Assembly (NCBI GenBank): GCA_044370695.1
Contig: JBILVB010000055.1
Location: 1-20,424 of the forward strand
Direction of reading: 5' to 3'
Length of the DNA: 20,424 bases
From: JBEIFW01 sp044370695
GTDB taxonomy: Bacteria; Actinomycetota; Acidimicrobiia; Acidimicrobiales; Ilumatobacteraceae
Numbering within the stretch: position 1 is the first letter of the stretch; every line of letters begins with the position of its first letter. Positions 1 through 7,721 of this stretch are shown here, piece by piece. Below the pieces are notes generated by a model, which did no database searches, had not been told where the DNA came from, and worked only from the letters and a program-made list of their open reading frames with translations. Made by a program: the position numbers and the translations under genes.

Positions 1-78
1 ACGACGACGTTCAGCCCGTTCGGGATCGGTGGTCCCGGAGGGGGGCGATCCGCCGCCGGCCGCGAACTCGCGCCCTCG

Positions 79-1731
79 GTGTTCCCGTCGCCCGAGAGCA
101 TGCGGCCCACGCTGCGCGGGACCCGCAGCCTGGTGGTGGCCGGTCATCCGGTGGCGGCCCAGGTGGCTGCGAGCGTGCTCGATGCGGGCGGCAACGCCGT
201 CGATGCCGGGGTGGCGGGCGGTCTGGCGCTGACCGTCGTCCACGGCGACATGTGCAGCCTCGGTGGCATCGCCCCGATCGTGCTGCGCCGGGCAGGGGAG
301 CCGATGGTGTGGTCGGTCGGCGGGGTCGGTCCGTGGAGCACGACGGCCTCGATCGAGGCCTACGTCGAGCGGCACGGCACCGCCATGCCGCCCGGCGTCG
401 CCCCGGCCGTCGTCCCGGGCTCGCCGGCTGCCTGGCTGGCAGCGTTGGCCCACGGCGGGACGTGGCGATTCGAGGACGTGGCCCGACCGGCTCAGGAGCT
501 CGCGTCCGACGGGTTCGCGCTCGACGCCGTCGTCGCGGCCGGCCTCGAGGTGTTCGGGCGCACCTTCCGGCAGTGGCCCTCGACCACCGAGGTGTTCTGG
601 CCCGGGGGCTCGCCGCCGCCGGTGGGGACCGTGCTGCGCCAGCCCGATCTCGCGGCCGTGTTCGGCGCCCTCGTCGACGCGGCGCGGGCGGCACCCGATC
701 GCCTGGCCGGCATCGACGCCGCCCGGGCCCGGTTCTACGAGGGTCCGATCGCCCGCACGATGGTGGACTGGGTGGCCGCCCACGGTGGCTTCCTCACCGA
801 GGCCGACCTCGCCTCCTACCGGGCCGAGGTGGTGCCGGCACCGTCGCGCCGCTACCGGGGCCTCACGGTGTCGACGACGTCGACGTGGAGTCAGGGCCCG
901 ATGTTGTTGCAGGCGTTGGCGATCCTGGAGCGGTTCGACCTCGCGGGTCTGCGGCCGGGATCGGCCGACCTGCTCCACCTGATCATCGAAGCGTGCACCC
1001 TGGCCGCCGCCGACCGTGAGCGGTTCTACGGCGACCCCGCCTTCGTCGACGTGCCCCTCGATCGGCTGCTTTCCGACGCCCACGCCGCGGCACTGGCCGA
1101 ACGGATCCGGCCCGACGAGTCACTGCCCAACCTGGCCGGCGGTGCCGTGTCCTCGACGACGCACCTGTCCGTCGTGGACGCCGCCGGTAACGCCTTCTCG
1201 GTGGCACCGAGCGACACGCTGGCCTTCGGTCCGGTGTGCCCCGGGCTCGGCTTCGTGGTGTCCCCGCGGGGCATCCAGAGCCGGCTCGACCCCGCGCATC
1301 CCGCCGCGCTGGGGCCGGGTCGCCGGCCCCGGATCACCCCGGCGCCGGCCATCGCGCTCGATGCCGAGGGGAACCCGTGGGCCCTGTCGTGCCCGGGTGG
1401 TGACGTGATCGTCCAGGCGATGCTGCAGGTGATCGTCGCCGCCCACGACCACGGGCTCACCCCGCAGCAGGCGGTCGAGGCGCCGAGGGTGTGCGCGCTC
1501 ACCTTCCCCAACTCGTTCCACCCGCACGGCCAGGTCGATGGCCAGGTGTGCGTCGAGGGGCGCATCGCCGAGGACGTCCGCGCCGAGCTCGAACGGCGCG
1601 GCCACCGCGTGCAGGACTGGCCGGACTTCGAGTTCGACGCCGGCAGCGTCGCCCTCGTCCGGCGCCGACCCGACGGCACTCTCGAAGCCGGTGCCGATCC
1701 CCGCCGGGCCGCGTACGCGGCCGGGCGCTGA
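79..1731 (+). CDS. Gamma-glutamyltransferase-fold Ntn hydrolase, divergent subfamily
   Basis: Predicted self-processing amide hydrolase of the gamma-glutamyltranspeptidase family, about 550 residues (usual family length). The N-terminal family signature is seen as ESMRPTLRGT, then VVAGHP and GGNAVDAG. The autoprocessing site is STTHLSVVD, with T360 as the expected cleavage residue and nucleophile, and the late glycine loop is CPGGD. Two GGT substrate determinants are not seen: the DFRE-type segment with the Arg that holds the glutamyl carboxylate (here WSVGGVGPW) and the MDDF-type segment (here FVVSPRG). A non-glutamyl amide substrate is therefore likely; HpxW oxamate amidohydrolase is a known non-glutamyl member of the family. 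The GTG at 79 is the chosen start. ATG at 100 is an alternative, and the frame is open to base 1, so a start outside the window cannot be excluded. It is the first gene of the + strand cluster, 18 bp before the next. Family call firm, substrate unknown. Confidence 0.85.
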   Translation: MFPSPESMRPTLRGTRSLVVAGHPVAAQVAASVLDAGGNAVDAGVAGGLALTVVHGDMCSLGGIAPIVLRRAGEPMVWSVGGVGPWSTTASIEAYVERHGTAMPPGVAPAVVPGSPAAWLAALAHGGTWRFEDVARPAQELASDGFALDAVVAAGLEVFGRTFRQWPSTTEVFWPGGSPPPVGTVLRQPDLAAVFGALVDAARAAPDRLAGIDAARARFYEGPIARTMVDWVAAHGGFLTEADLASYRAEVVPAPSRRYRGLTVSTTSTWSQGPMLLQALAILERFDLAGLRPGSADLLHLIIEACTLAAADRERFYGDPAFVDVPLDRLLSDAHAAALAERIRPDESLPNLAGGAVSSTTHLSVVDAAGNAFSVAPSDTLAFGPVCPGLGFVVSPRGIQSRLDPAHPAALGPGRRPRITPAPAIALDAEGNPWALSCPGGDVIVQAMLQVIVAAHDHGLTPQQAVEAPRVCALTFPNSFHPHGQVDGQVCVEGRIAEDVRAELERRGHRVQDWPDFEFDAGSVALVRRRPDGTLEAGADPRRAAYAAGR

Positions 1732-1749
1732 CCCGATCCAAGGAGCAAC

Positions 1750-2493
1750 GTGATCATCGACGCCTACAACTGCGTGTGGGGCACGGCCGGTTCGTCCGAC
1801 TACCTCACCCACACGCCCCGCACGGCCGAGGCGCTGCTGGCCGTCATGGACGCCCAAGGGGTGGACATGGCGGTCATCACCGGGCTCGGCCAGATGATCG
1901 ACAACCAGTACCTGATCGACGCGTGCGCCCGGTTCCCGGATCGCTTCGTCGGTATGGGGCAGGCCGATCCCCGCAAGGCCGACGCTCTCGACACGATCCG
2001 GGCCTTCGCCGGCAAGCCCGGCATGAAGGCCCTCAAGCTGCACCCGACGATGCACGGCTACCACGTGTGCGACCACGGCCTGCTCGACCCGGTGTTCGAC
2101 CTCGCCGCCGAGTTGGGTCTCGTCGTGCTGGTGAACGCGCTCGACGATGCGTTCTGCGCGCCGCTGTCGATCGAGGAGATCGCTCGCAACTTCCCGACGG
2201 TGCCCACGCTCATCGCCCATTCCGGTGCGATCTGGAACGTGATGGAGGCGATCCTCGTGGCTGGGCGGACCTCGAACCTCTACCTGGAGACCTCGGCCAC
2301 GCAGCTCATCGACGTGGACACCATGTACCGGATGGTCGGCCCCGACAAGATGGTGATGGGCACCGACTGGCCGTGCTTCGACTTCGAGCTCGAACTGCTC
2401 AAGCTGCGCAAGGCCATCCCCGACGAGGCCGACCTCGCCAAGGTCACCGGCGGCACCCTCGGCCGGCTGCTCGGGATCGGAGGCCCGTCGTGA
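1750..2493 (+). CDS. Amidohydrolase-fold protein (Amidohydro_2-like), tandem copy A
   Basis: TIM-barrel protein of 247 residues resembling the amidohydrolase 2 (ACMSD-like) family. It starts at GTG 1750 behind an AAGGAG ribosome binding site at 1740-1745. Visible family features are LKLHPTMHGYH (H98), the strand-6 type LIAHSG (H157) and the strand-8 type MGTDWP (D206). The strand-1 HxH metal motif is absent: the segment after IID reads AYNC. The strand-5 region (VVLVNALDD) has no histidine either. It may therefore be a lyase or hydrolase with an altered or absent metal site, or a non-catalytic subunit. It is followed, with a 4 bp GTGA overlap, by a paralogue of identical length. By eye the two are roughly 60% identical, best between residues 94 and 160. 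The 247-residue length is short for the family, which usually exceeds 280. Exact reaction unknown. Confidence 0.85.
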   Translation: MIIDAYNCVWGTAGSSDYLTHTPRTAEALLAVMDAQGVDMAVITGLGQMIDNQYLIDACARFPDRFVGMGQADPRKADALDTIRAFAGKPGMKALKLHPTMHGYHVCDHGLLDPVFDLAAELGLVVLVNALDDAFCAPLSIEEIARNFPTVPTLIAHSGAIWNVMEAILVAGRTSNLYLETSATQLIDVDTMYRMVGPDKMVMGTDWPCFDFELELLKLRKAIPDEADLAKVTGGTLGRLLGIGGPS

Positions 2494-3233
2494 TCCTCGA
2501 CGCCTACAACAACACCTGGGTGGTCGACAACGCGTCCGACTACCTCGGCGGCGACGAGTTCTCCGTCGAGCACCTGATCGCCGTGATGGACGCCGGCGGG
2601 GTCGACATGGCGATGGCCACCTCGCTCGGCCAGTTGCCCGACAACGACTACATCGCCGGCTGCGTGCGGCGGTACCCGGACCGCATCTTCGGCTTCGGCG
2701 TCGTCGACCCCCGCAAGGCCGACGCCGTCGACGAGGTGCAGCGCTGCGCCGAGATCGGCCTGGTCGGCATCAAGCTCCACCCGACGATGCACGGCTACCA
2801 CGTGTGCGACCACGGGCTGCTCGACCCGGTGTTCCGGGCATGCGAGCAGGCCGGGCTCGCCGTGCTGTTCAACGCCCTCGACGACGCGTTCTGCGCGCCG
2901 CTCGGCATGGAGGAGATCGCCCGCGGGTTCCCGGCGGTGCCGACGCTGATCGCGCACATGGGCACGGTGTGGAACACCACGGAAGCGATCCTGGTGGCCT
3001 CCCGCACGCCGAACATCTACCTGGAGACGTCCTCGACCCAGATGCTCGAGGTGAAGACCGCCTACGACCGGCTCGGCCCCGACAAGATCGTGATGGGCAC
3101 CGACTGGCCGGCGAGCCACATGGATCTCGAGCGGTTGAAGATCGCCCGGGCGATCCCCGATCCCGTGGACCGGGCCAAGGTGGAGGGCGAGACGTTGGCT
3201 CGACTCCTGCGTCTCGGGCAGGGCGCGTCATGA
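2490..3233 (+). CDS. Amidohydrolase-fold protein (Amidohydro_2-like), tandem copy B
   Basis: Second copy of the tandem pair, also 247 residues. GTG at 2490 overlaps the upstream stop (GTGA), and a GGAGG at 2479-2483, inside the last codons of copy A, gives a 6-base spacing that fixes this start. It shares with copy A the blocks KLHPTMHGYHVCDHGLLDP, NALDDAFCAPL, VPTLIAH and VMGTDWP. It also shares the loss of the strand-1 HxH motif (here DAYNNTW) and of a strand-5 histidine. The same loss in both copies shows it predates the duplication and is not decay. Equal length, overlap and co-translation suggest the two products may form a heteromer. It overlaps the next gene by 4 bp (ATGA). Function within the amidohydrolase superfamily is not resolved. 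Confidence 0.85.
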   Translation: MILDAYNNTWVVDNASDYLGGDEFSVEHLIAVMDAGGVDMAMATSLGQLPDNDYIAGCVRRYPDRIFGFGVVDPRKADAVDEVQRCAEIGLVGIKLHPTMHGYHVCDHGLLDPVFRACEQAGLAVLFNALDDAFCAPLGMEEIARGFPAVPTLIAHMGTVWNTTEAILVASRTPNIYLETSSTQMLEVKTAYDRLGPDKIVMGTDWPASHMDLERLKIARAIPDPVDRAKVEGETLARLLRLGQGAS

Positions 3234-4399
3234 CCGCCCTGGTCGATCCCGGCGCCGCGGTGCGCGACACGGCGGCCCTCGTCGCCATCGACAGCCAGAA
3301 CCCCGGGCCGCTCGAAGGAGAATGCGGCTCCTGGGTCCGTCGTCGGCTGGAGACCGCCGGGCTGTCGGTCGCGACCCAGACCGTGGCGCCCGGCCGGGAC
3401 AACCTGCTCTGCACGATTCCCGGAACGGGTGAGGCGCCTCGGCTGGTGCTGGTCGCGCACCTCGACACCGTCCCGTTCGGTGGCGGTTGGAGCCGCGCCC
3501 CGCTCGGGGGTGAGGTCCACGGCGGCAAGCTCTACGGCCGGGGCTCGTGCGACATGAAGGCCGGGCTCGCCCTCGGCATGGGTCTGCTGGAGACGCTGCA
3601 CCGCAACGGGATCACCCCGCGCGGTGACGTGGTGCTGTGCTGCACCGTCGACGAGGAGGCCCCGCACATGGCCGGCGCGCACGCACTGGTGCACGAGGGC
3701 CTCGTCGGTCCGCAGGACCAGGTGCTCGCGCTCGAGCCGACCGGCTGCCGGTTGCGCATCGCCCAGGTCGGACTGCGCTGGCTGACCGTCACCGTCCAGG
3801 GCCGCCAGTGTCACGCGGGACGCGCCCACCTGGGTATCGACGCCAATCACGTGATGGCCCGGGTCATCGATCACGTGAAGGCGACCGTGGCCGGCCTCGG
3901 CATCGACGACGAACTGCTCGGCCCGCCGCGCATGACGTGCGGGACCTTGCACGGCGGGGTGGCCACCAACGTGGTCCCGGGATCGTCGACGGCGACGTTC
4001 GACGTCCGTCTGGTGCCCCCACTCACCCCGGACGCCGTGGCCCAGATCGTCGAACGGGCCGTCGGGGAGGCGGTGTCGGCGTTCCCGGGTGCGGGGTTCG
4101 AGGTGGCGGCCCTCGGCGCCGCCCGCCCGCCGGTGCGGGCCAGCGAGACCGCGCATCTCGTGACCGGGCTCCGCCAGGCGTTCCGCACGGTGACCGGCCG
4201 GGTGCTCGAAAGCGGTGGTGCGGACGGTCACGAGGCCTACACCGATGCCTCGATGATCGCGGCGCTGACGGGCAGCGACCGCTGCACCGTGTTCGGGCCC
4301 GGCTCCTCCGACGTCGCCCACACCGTGGACGAGTTCGTCCCGCTCGCCGACATCGATCTCGTGGCCGGGGTGCTCACCCGGCTCGTCACGGACTGGTGA
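3230..4399 (+). CDS. M20-family metallo-deacylase/peptidase (ArgE/DapE-like)
   Basis: Predicted cytosolic dizinc amidohydrolase of 389 residues that removes an acyl or carbamoyl group from, or cleaves a peptide-like bond in, a small amino-acid conjugate. All metal and catalytic residues of the M20 family are visible: H77 and D79 in AHLDTV, bridging D108 in GRGSCDMKAG, the Glu pair E142-E143 in VDEEA, E169 in ALEPT and H364 in VAHTVDEF. Residues around 185-290 form the usual lid/dimerisation insert, with QCHAGRAHLGIDAN matching the conserved His-containing segment. The start is ATG 3230, overlapping the upstream stop by 4 bp (ATGA). Unlike its amidohydrolase neighbours this enzyme looks fully competent. 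Substrate class (N-acyl amino acid, ureido acid or dipeptide) cannot be told from sequence alone. Confidence 0.9.
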   Translation: MTALVDPGAAVRDTAALVAIDSQNPGPLEGECGSWVRRRLETAGLSVATQTVAPGRDNLLCTIPGTGEAPRLVLVAHLDTVPFGGGWSRAPLGGEVHGGKLYGRGSCDMKAGLALGMGLLETLHRNGITPRGDVVLCCTVDEEAPHMAGAHALVHEGLVGPQDQVLALEPTGCRLRIAQVGLRWLTVTVQGRQCHAGRAHLGIDANHVMARVIDHVKATVAGLGIDDELLGPPRMTCGTLHGGVATNVVPGSSTATFDVRLVPPLTPDAVAQIVERAVGEAVSAFPGAGFEVAALGAARPPVRASETAHLVTGLRQAFRTVTGRVLESGGADGHEAYTDASMIAALTGSDRCTVFGPGSSDVAHTVDEFVPLADIDLVAGVLTRLVTDW

Positions 4400-4404
4400 G
4401 CGCG

Positions 4405-5664
4405 ATGACCGAACTCGTACTGCGCGACGTTCGTCTGCTGGAGGCGGCGGGTGCATGGGACGTGGCGATCGCCGGCGGGGTCGTCGTGACGGTGGCCCCG
4501 GCCGGGAGCCTCGACGGCCCGGCGATGATCGACGCCGAGGGCCGGCTCTGCTCGGGCGCGTTCGTCGACGGCCACGTGCACCTCGACAAGTCGTACCTGT
4601 GGGAGATCCCGGGGTTCACCGGCAAGGTCGCCGGCCCGTTCTTCGACGAGCTGACCCGGTTCAAGGCGACGAGCACCACCGAGGCCGTGACGGCCCGGAT
4701 GCGGCGCGCCCTGGAGGCTGCGGTGCTCGCCGGCACCGGCACGCTGCGCGCGCAGATCGACGTCGACGACGTGGTCGGGCTCACCCACCTCGACGCTGCG
4801 CTCGCCCTGCGCGACGAGTTCGCCCCGTTGCTGCGGGTCCAAGTGGTCGCGTTCCCGCAGGAAGGCGTGGCCGGCAATCCCGCCGCCGGCGACGCCGTGG
4901 CCGAGGCGCTATGCCGGGGTGCCGACGTGATGGGCGGCGCCCATGGGTTCGACCGCGCCGTGAGCCCGGTCGAGCACTACGAAGCGTGCTTCGCGCTCGC
5001 CGTGGAGCACGACGTCGACGTCGACGTCCACCTCGACTTCGACACGACGGCGGCCACTCCGCTCGAGCAGTGGGACCTGTCGATCATCGCCCGCCTCACC
5101 GCCGAGCACGGCTGGCAGGGCCGGGTGACCGTGGCCCACCTCATCGCGCACGGCGGCCTCGACGAGCCCGGCCGGCGAGCCGTGGCCGACCTGCTCCTCG
5201 CCAACGACATCAGCCTCACCGTCGTGCCCGGGGCGGAGCTCTACGCGGCGCACGGCTGGTCCGACCCGCCCCTGCGGGACTGGTCCGAGGTGACGGCCGA
5301 CTGGGCCGACCTCGTGTCGCGCGGCGTGCGGCTCTCCTACGCCGGCGGTCACCTGGCCGACGCGTTCCATCCCTTCGGCGAAGGCGACCTGCTGCGCGAC
5401 GGCCTGCTGCTCTCGGTGGCCCGGGGGTGGGGCGAGCCGGCGCTCGCCGGCGTTCCCGTGCTCGCCCTGGGCACCACCAATCCCGCTCGGTCTGCCCGGG
5501 TGCCCGGACCCCAGGGGGTCGTCCCCGGCGCCGTTGCCGATCTGGTCGTGTTCGACGCGCCCGACGCCGCCACGGCCCTGCGCCACCAGTCCGACCGCTG
5601 GCTGGTGCTGCACGCCGGCCGTCCCGTGGCCCGGACCCGCACCAGCAAGGAGTTCCTCCGATGA
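4405..5664 (+). CDS. Cytosine deaminase-like amidohydrolase, altered active site
   Basis: Amidohydrolase-superfamily protein of 419 residues resembling CodA-type deaminases: an N-terminal beta segment (TELVLRDVRLL), the strand-1 metal motif DGHVHLDKS (H57, H59), the strand-5 VDVHLDF (H209), the strand-6 VTVAHL (H245) and a C-terminal beta part ending in ADLVVFDAP. Two residues that act in E. coli cytosine deaminase are not where expected. The Glu of the HxxE segment is Phe here (F212), and the GHDD segment that supplies the last metal ligand reads GGHLAD (L317, with D319 two positions later). It may deaminate or hydrolyse a different ring or amide. ATG 4405 is preferred because GGTGAG lies just before it; GTG 4396, overlapping the M20 stop by 4 bp, is an alternative adding three residues. 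The stop overlaps the decarboxylase start (ATGA). Confidence 0.82.
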   Translation: MTELVLRDVRLLEAAGAWDVAIAGGVVVTVAPAGSLDGPAMIDAEGRLCSGAFVDGHVHLDKSYLWEIPGFTGKVAGPFFDELTRFKATSTTEAVTARMRRALEAAVLAGTGTLRAQIDVDDVVGLTHLDAALALRDEFAPLLRVQVVAFPQEGVAGNPAAGDAVAEALCRGADVMGGAHGFDRAVSPVEHYEACFALAVEHDVDVDVHLDFDTTAATPLEQWDLSIIARLTAEHGWQGRVTVAHLIAHGGLDEPGRRAVADLLLANDISLTVVPGAELYAAHGWSDPPLRDWSEVTADWADLVSRGVRLSYAGGHLADAFHPFGEGDLLRDGLLLSVARGWGEPALAGVPVLALGTTNPARSARVPGPQGVVPGAVADLVVFDAPDAATALRHQSDRWLVLHAGRPVARTRTSKEFLR

Positions 5665-6911
5665 CCCTGTTCCCCGACCACGGCCTTCCCCTCGAGGTCG
5701 TGCTCGACGGGCTCGCGGCCGGCGCCCACGACCACGATGCGATCCGGTCCGGACCGGCGAGCTTCTCGTTGGAGGTGAACGCCGATCTGCAGCGGGTGAT
5801 CCGTACGGCGTTCGACCGGTACCTCACCCACAATCCGGTGTTCGGCGAGGCCCTTCCGTCGCTCGCGCGCATCGAGCGCGAGCTGGTGGCGATGGGGGCC
5901 GAGATCTGCGGTGGTGGTCCCGAGGCGACCGGGTTCGTCACGCTGGGCGGCAGCGAGAGCATCTTCACGGCGCTGCACGCGGCCCGGGAGCGGGCCCGGG
6001 CGTCGGGGCGCTACGGCGAGGGACCGTACGAGGTCGTTGCGTCCGAGACGATCCATCCGGCGCACGCCAAGGCCTGCCACTACCTCGGCCTGCGTTTGGT
6101 CGGCGTCGCGTACCGCGACGATCTGCGCGCTGACGTGGACGCCATGGCGGCGGCGATCACGCCGTCCACCATCGCCGTGTGCGCCTCGGCCCCGCAGTGG
6201 CCGCACCACCGCTTCGACGACGTCGAAGCGGTGGCGGCGCTCGCCCGGGAGCAGGGCCTGTGGTGTCATGTCGATGCCTGCGTCGGTGGCTACCTGGCGC
6301 CGTTCGTGCGCGCCGCAGGATGGCCGGTACCGGCGTACGACTTCTCGGTACCGGGGGTGTGCTCGATGTCGGCCGACCTCCACAAGTGGGGGTATGCGGC
6401 CAAGCCCGCGTCCACGGTGCTGTTCGCCGACGGCGAGCTCGCCCGTTGGGCGCCGCCGCCGCCCGTGCCGTGGGACTGCGGGATGTACGCCACCGGATCG
6501 GTGGCCGGATCCCGGCCCGGGGCGTCGGTCGCTGCGGCGTGGGCGGTGCTGCGATTCCTCGGACGCGACGGCTTCACGGACCTCGCCTCGCGCACGATGA
6601 CCGTGCGCGACCGCATAGTGGCCGGTCTCGACGCCATCGACGGCATCCGGACGCGCTCGACCGACCTGGCGATGGTGATCTACGGCGGTGCCGATGGTGT
6701 CGACAGCGATGCGCTCGGAGATGCGCTCGTTCGGCGTGGATGGCTCGTCATGCGCCTGGTTCGGCCGGAGCCGATGCTGCAGCTGCTCGTCGACCGCCTC
6801 GAGGACGAGTTCGTCGAGGTGTTCCTCGCGGACGTCGCCGCTGCGGTGGCCGAGGTCCGCGCCAGCGGGGCGACGACGGGGGCGGCCCGCTCCTCGGGCG
6901 CGTATGGGTGA
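5661..6911 (+). CDS. PLP-dependent group II decarboxylase / sphingosine-phosphate-lyase-like enzyme
   Basis: Fold-type I PLP enzyme of 416 residues. The PLP lysine is K242 in SADLHKWGY and the Asp that contacts the pyridine nitrogen is D205 in WCHVDACVGG. TLGGSESIFTAL matches the phosphate-binding GGTESI segment of sphingosine-1-phosphate lyase and MfnA-type amino-acid decarboxylases. The most likely role is decarboxylation of an amino acid to a primary amine; a retro-aldol lyase activity is the alternative. The cofactor acts in the cytosol and no membrane anchor is seen. ATG 5661 overlaps the upstream stop by 4 bp, with AAGGAG at 5647-5652 at 8 bases spacing. The placement two genes before a copper amine oxidase fits an amine-forming then amine-oxidising sequence, which is inference from context. 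Confidence 0.88.
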   Translation: MTLFPDHGLPLEVVLDGLAAGAHDHDAIRSGPASFSLEVNADLQRVIRTAFDRYLTHNPVFGEALPSLARIERELVAMGAEICGGGPEATGFVTLGGSESIFTALHAARERARASGRYGEGPYEVVASETIHPAHAKACHYLGLRLVGVAYRDDLRADVDAMAAAITPSTIAVCASAPQWPHHRFDDVEAVAALAREQGLWCHVDACVGGYLAPFVRAAGWPVPAYDFSVPGVCSMSADLHKWGYAAKPASTVLFADGELARWAPPPPVPWDCGMYATGSVAGSRPGASVAAAWAVLRFLGRDGFTDLASRTMTVRDRIVAGLDAIDGIRTRSTDLAMVIYGGADGVDSDALGDALVRRGWLVMRLVRPEPMLQLLVDRLEDEFVEVFLADVAAAVAEVRASGATTGAARSSGAYG

Positions 6912-6941
6912 GCGTGGCCGACCGGGGTGGCGCGCTGTCGC

Positions 6942-6947
6942 TAGCCT
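6942..6947 (+). promoter_or_regulatory. Candidate -10 box before the GntR regulator
   Basis: TAGCCT fits the actinobacterial TAnnnT -10 pattern and lies 23 bases before the regulator's ATG in a 59-base gap, the first real break in the + strand gene run. No good TTGAC-like -35 is seen at the right distance. It would give the regulator and amine oxidase their own transcript. Weak evidence. Confidence 0.25.
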
Positions 6948-6970
6948 CTCGGGGCGCACGGGGGACGAGG

Positions 6971-7669
6971 ATGACGACACGGGCCGACGACGACACCCTG
7001 GTGGGACGCGTGGTGGAGGAGCTGCGGCGGCAACTCCTGCGCGGTGCGTTCCCGCTGTGGGAACGTCTCGCCGAGGCCCGGCTGGCCACGCAGCTCGGCG
7101 TGAGCCGGACGCCCGTGCGCGAGGCGTTGCGTCGTTTGGAGCGCGAGGACCTCGTGGTCGTGGACGACAGCGGGAGCTATCGGCCCCGTGCGCCCGAAGT
7201 GGCACACCTGCAGGACCTCTACGCGGTCCGCGTCCAGCTCGAGGACATGTCGATGGTGCTGGCGACGGCGGAGCACCGCGACGACCGGCGCCTCGCCGAG
7301 CTCGTGGCGCAGTGGCGCGAGATGCCGATCCCCGACGACGACAGCGACGTCGACTACGAGTTCGTCTTCGTCGAGGAACGGTTCCACCTCGGCCTCGCCG
7401 AAGTGGGTGGCAACGGTGCCCTCGTGGACGTGCTGGCCTCCATCAACGACCGCATCCGCCTCGCTCGCTCCCACGCCTTCGTCTCCCCCGGGCAGGTTGC
7501 CGCCACCATCCGGGAACATCGCCAGATCGGCCGGCTGGTCGAGCGTCGCGAGGCCGATCGGGCCCGCGAGCGGATGCGCCAGCACATCGCCGATTCGGCG
7601 GTGCTCGTCGAGGCGTGTGCCACCCGGGCGCTCGCCCGCATGGTGAAAGGCGAATCGCTGCTGACCTGA
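6971..7669 (+). CDS. GntR-family transcriptional regulator, FCD (FadR) subfamily
   Basis: DNA-binding repressor or activator of 232 residues. The winged helix-turn-helix occupies about residues 10-70, with the signature LGVSRTPVREALRRLE at 42-57. The C-terminal all-helical FCD ligand domain follows; visible landmarks are YAVRVQLE, ERFHLGLAEVGGN and REHRQIGRLVERREADRARE, the histidines of which usually bind a metal that helps hold an organic-acid effector. The glycine of the usual PG turn before the helix-turn-helix is replaced (GAFPLWERLAE). It sits between the decarboxylase and the amine oxidase, so it most likely controls this cluster in response to a pathway intermediate. ATG 6971 is the chosen start; the GAGG directly beside it is a poor ribosome binding site. 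Confidence 0.92.
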   Translation: MTTRADDDTLVGRVVEELRRQLLRGAFPLWERLAEARLATQLGVSRTPVREALRRLEREDLVVVDDSGSYRPRAPEVAHLQDLYAVRVQLEDMSMVLATAEHRDDRRLAELVAQWREMPIPDDDSDVDYEFVFVEERFHLGLAEVGGNGALVDVLASINDRIRLARSHAFVSPGQVAATIREHRQIGRLVERREADRARERMRQHIADSAVLVEACATRALARMVKGESLLT

Positions 7670-7709
7670 CCGTCCGGTGCGCTGCGCCCCGCCGGTCGCC
7701 CGACCCGAT

Positions 7710-7714
7710 GGAGG
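7710..7714 (+). promoter_or_regulatory. Ribosome binding site of the copper amine oxidase
   Basis: GGAGG with a 7-base spacer to ATG 7722. It supports that start over the in-frame GTG at 7677, whose extra 15 residues do not look like a copper amine oxidase N-terminus. Confidence 0.7.
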
Positions 7715-7721
7715 CCCGCTG

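Noticed and set aside
1..78. A separate upstream gene at the left edge.
   Set aside because: The frame here is the same as the GGT-like gene and has no stop, so it is either its leader or its N-terminal extension; there is too little sequence to say more.
1120..2220. A 366-codon minus-strand frame antisense to the GGT-like and first amidohydrolase genes.
   Set aside because: Its composition (Val/Glu/His/Arg rich) mirrors the codons of the + strand genes and no motif is seen.
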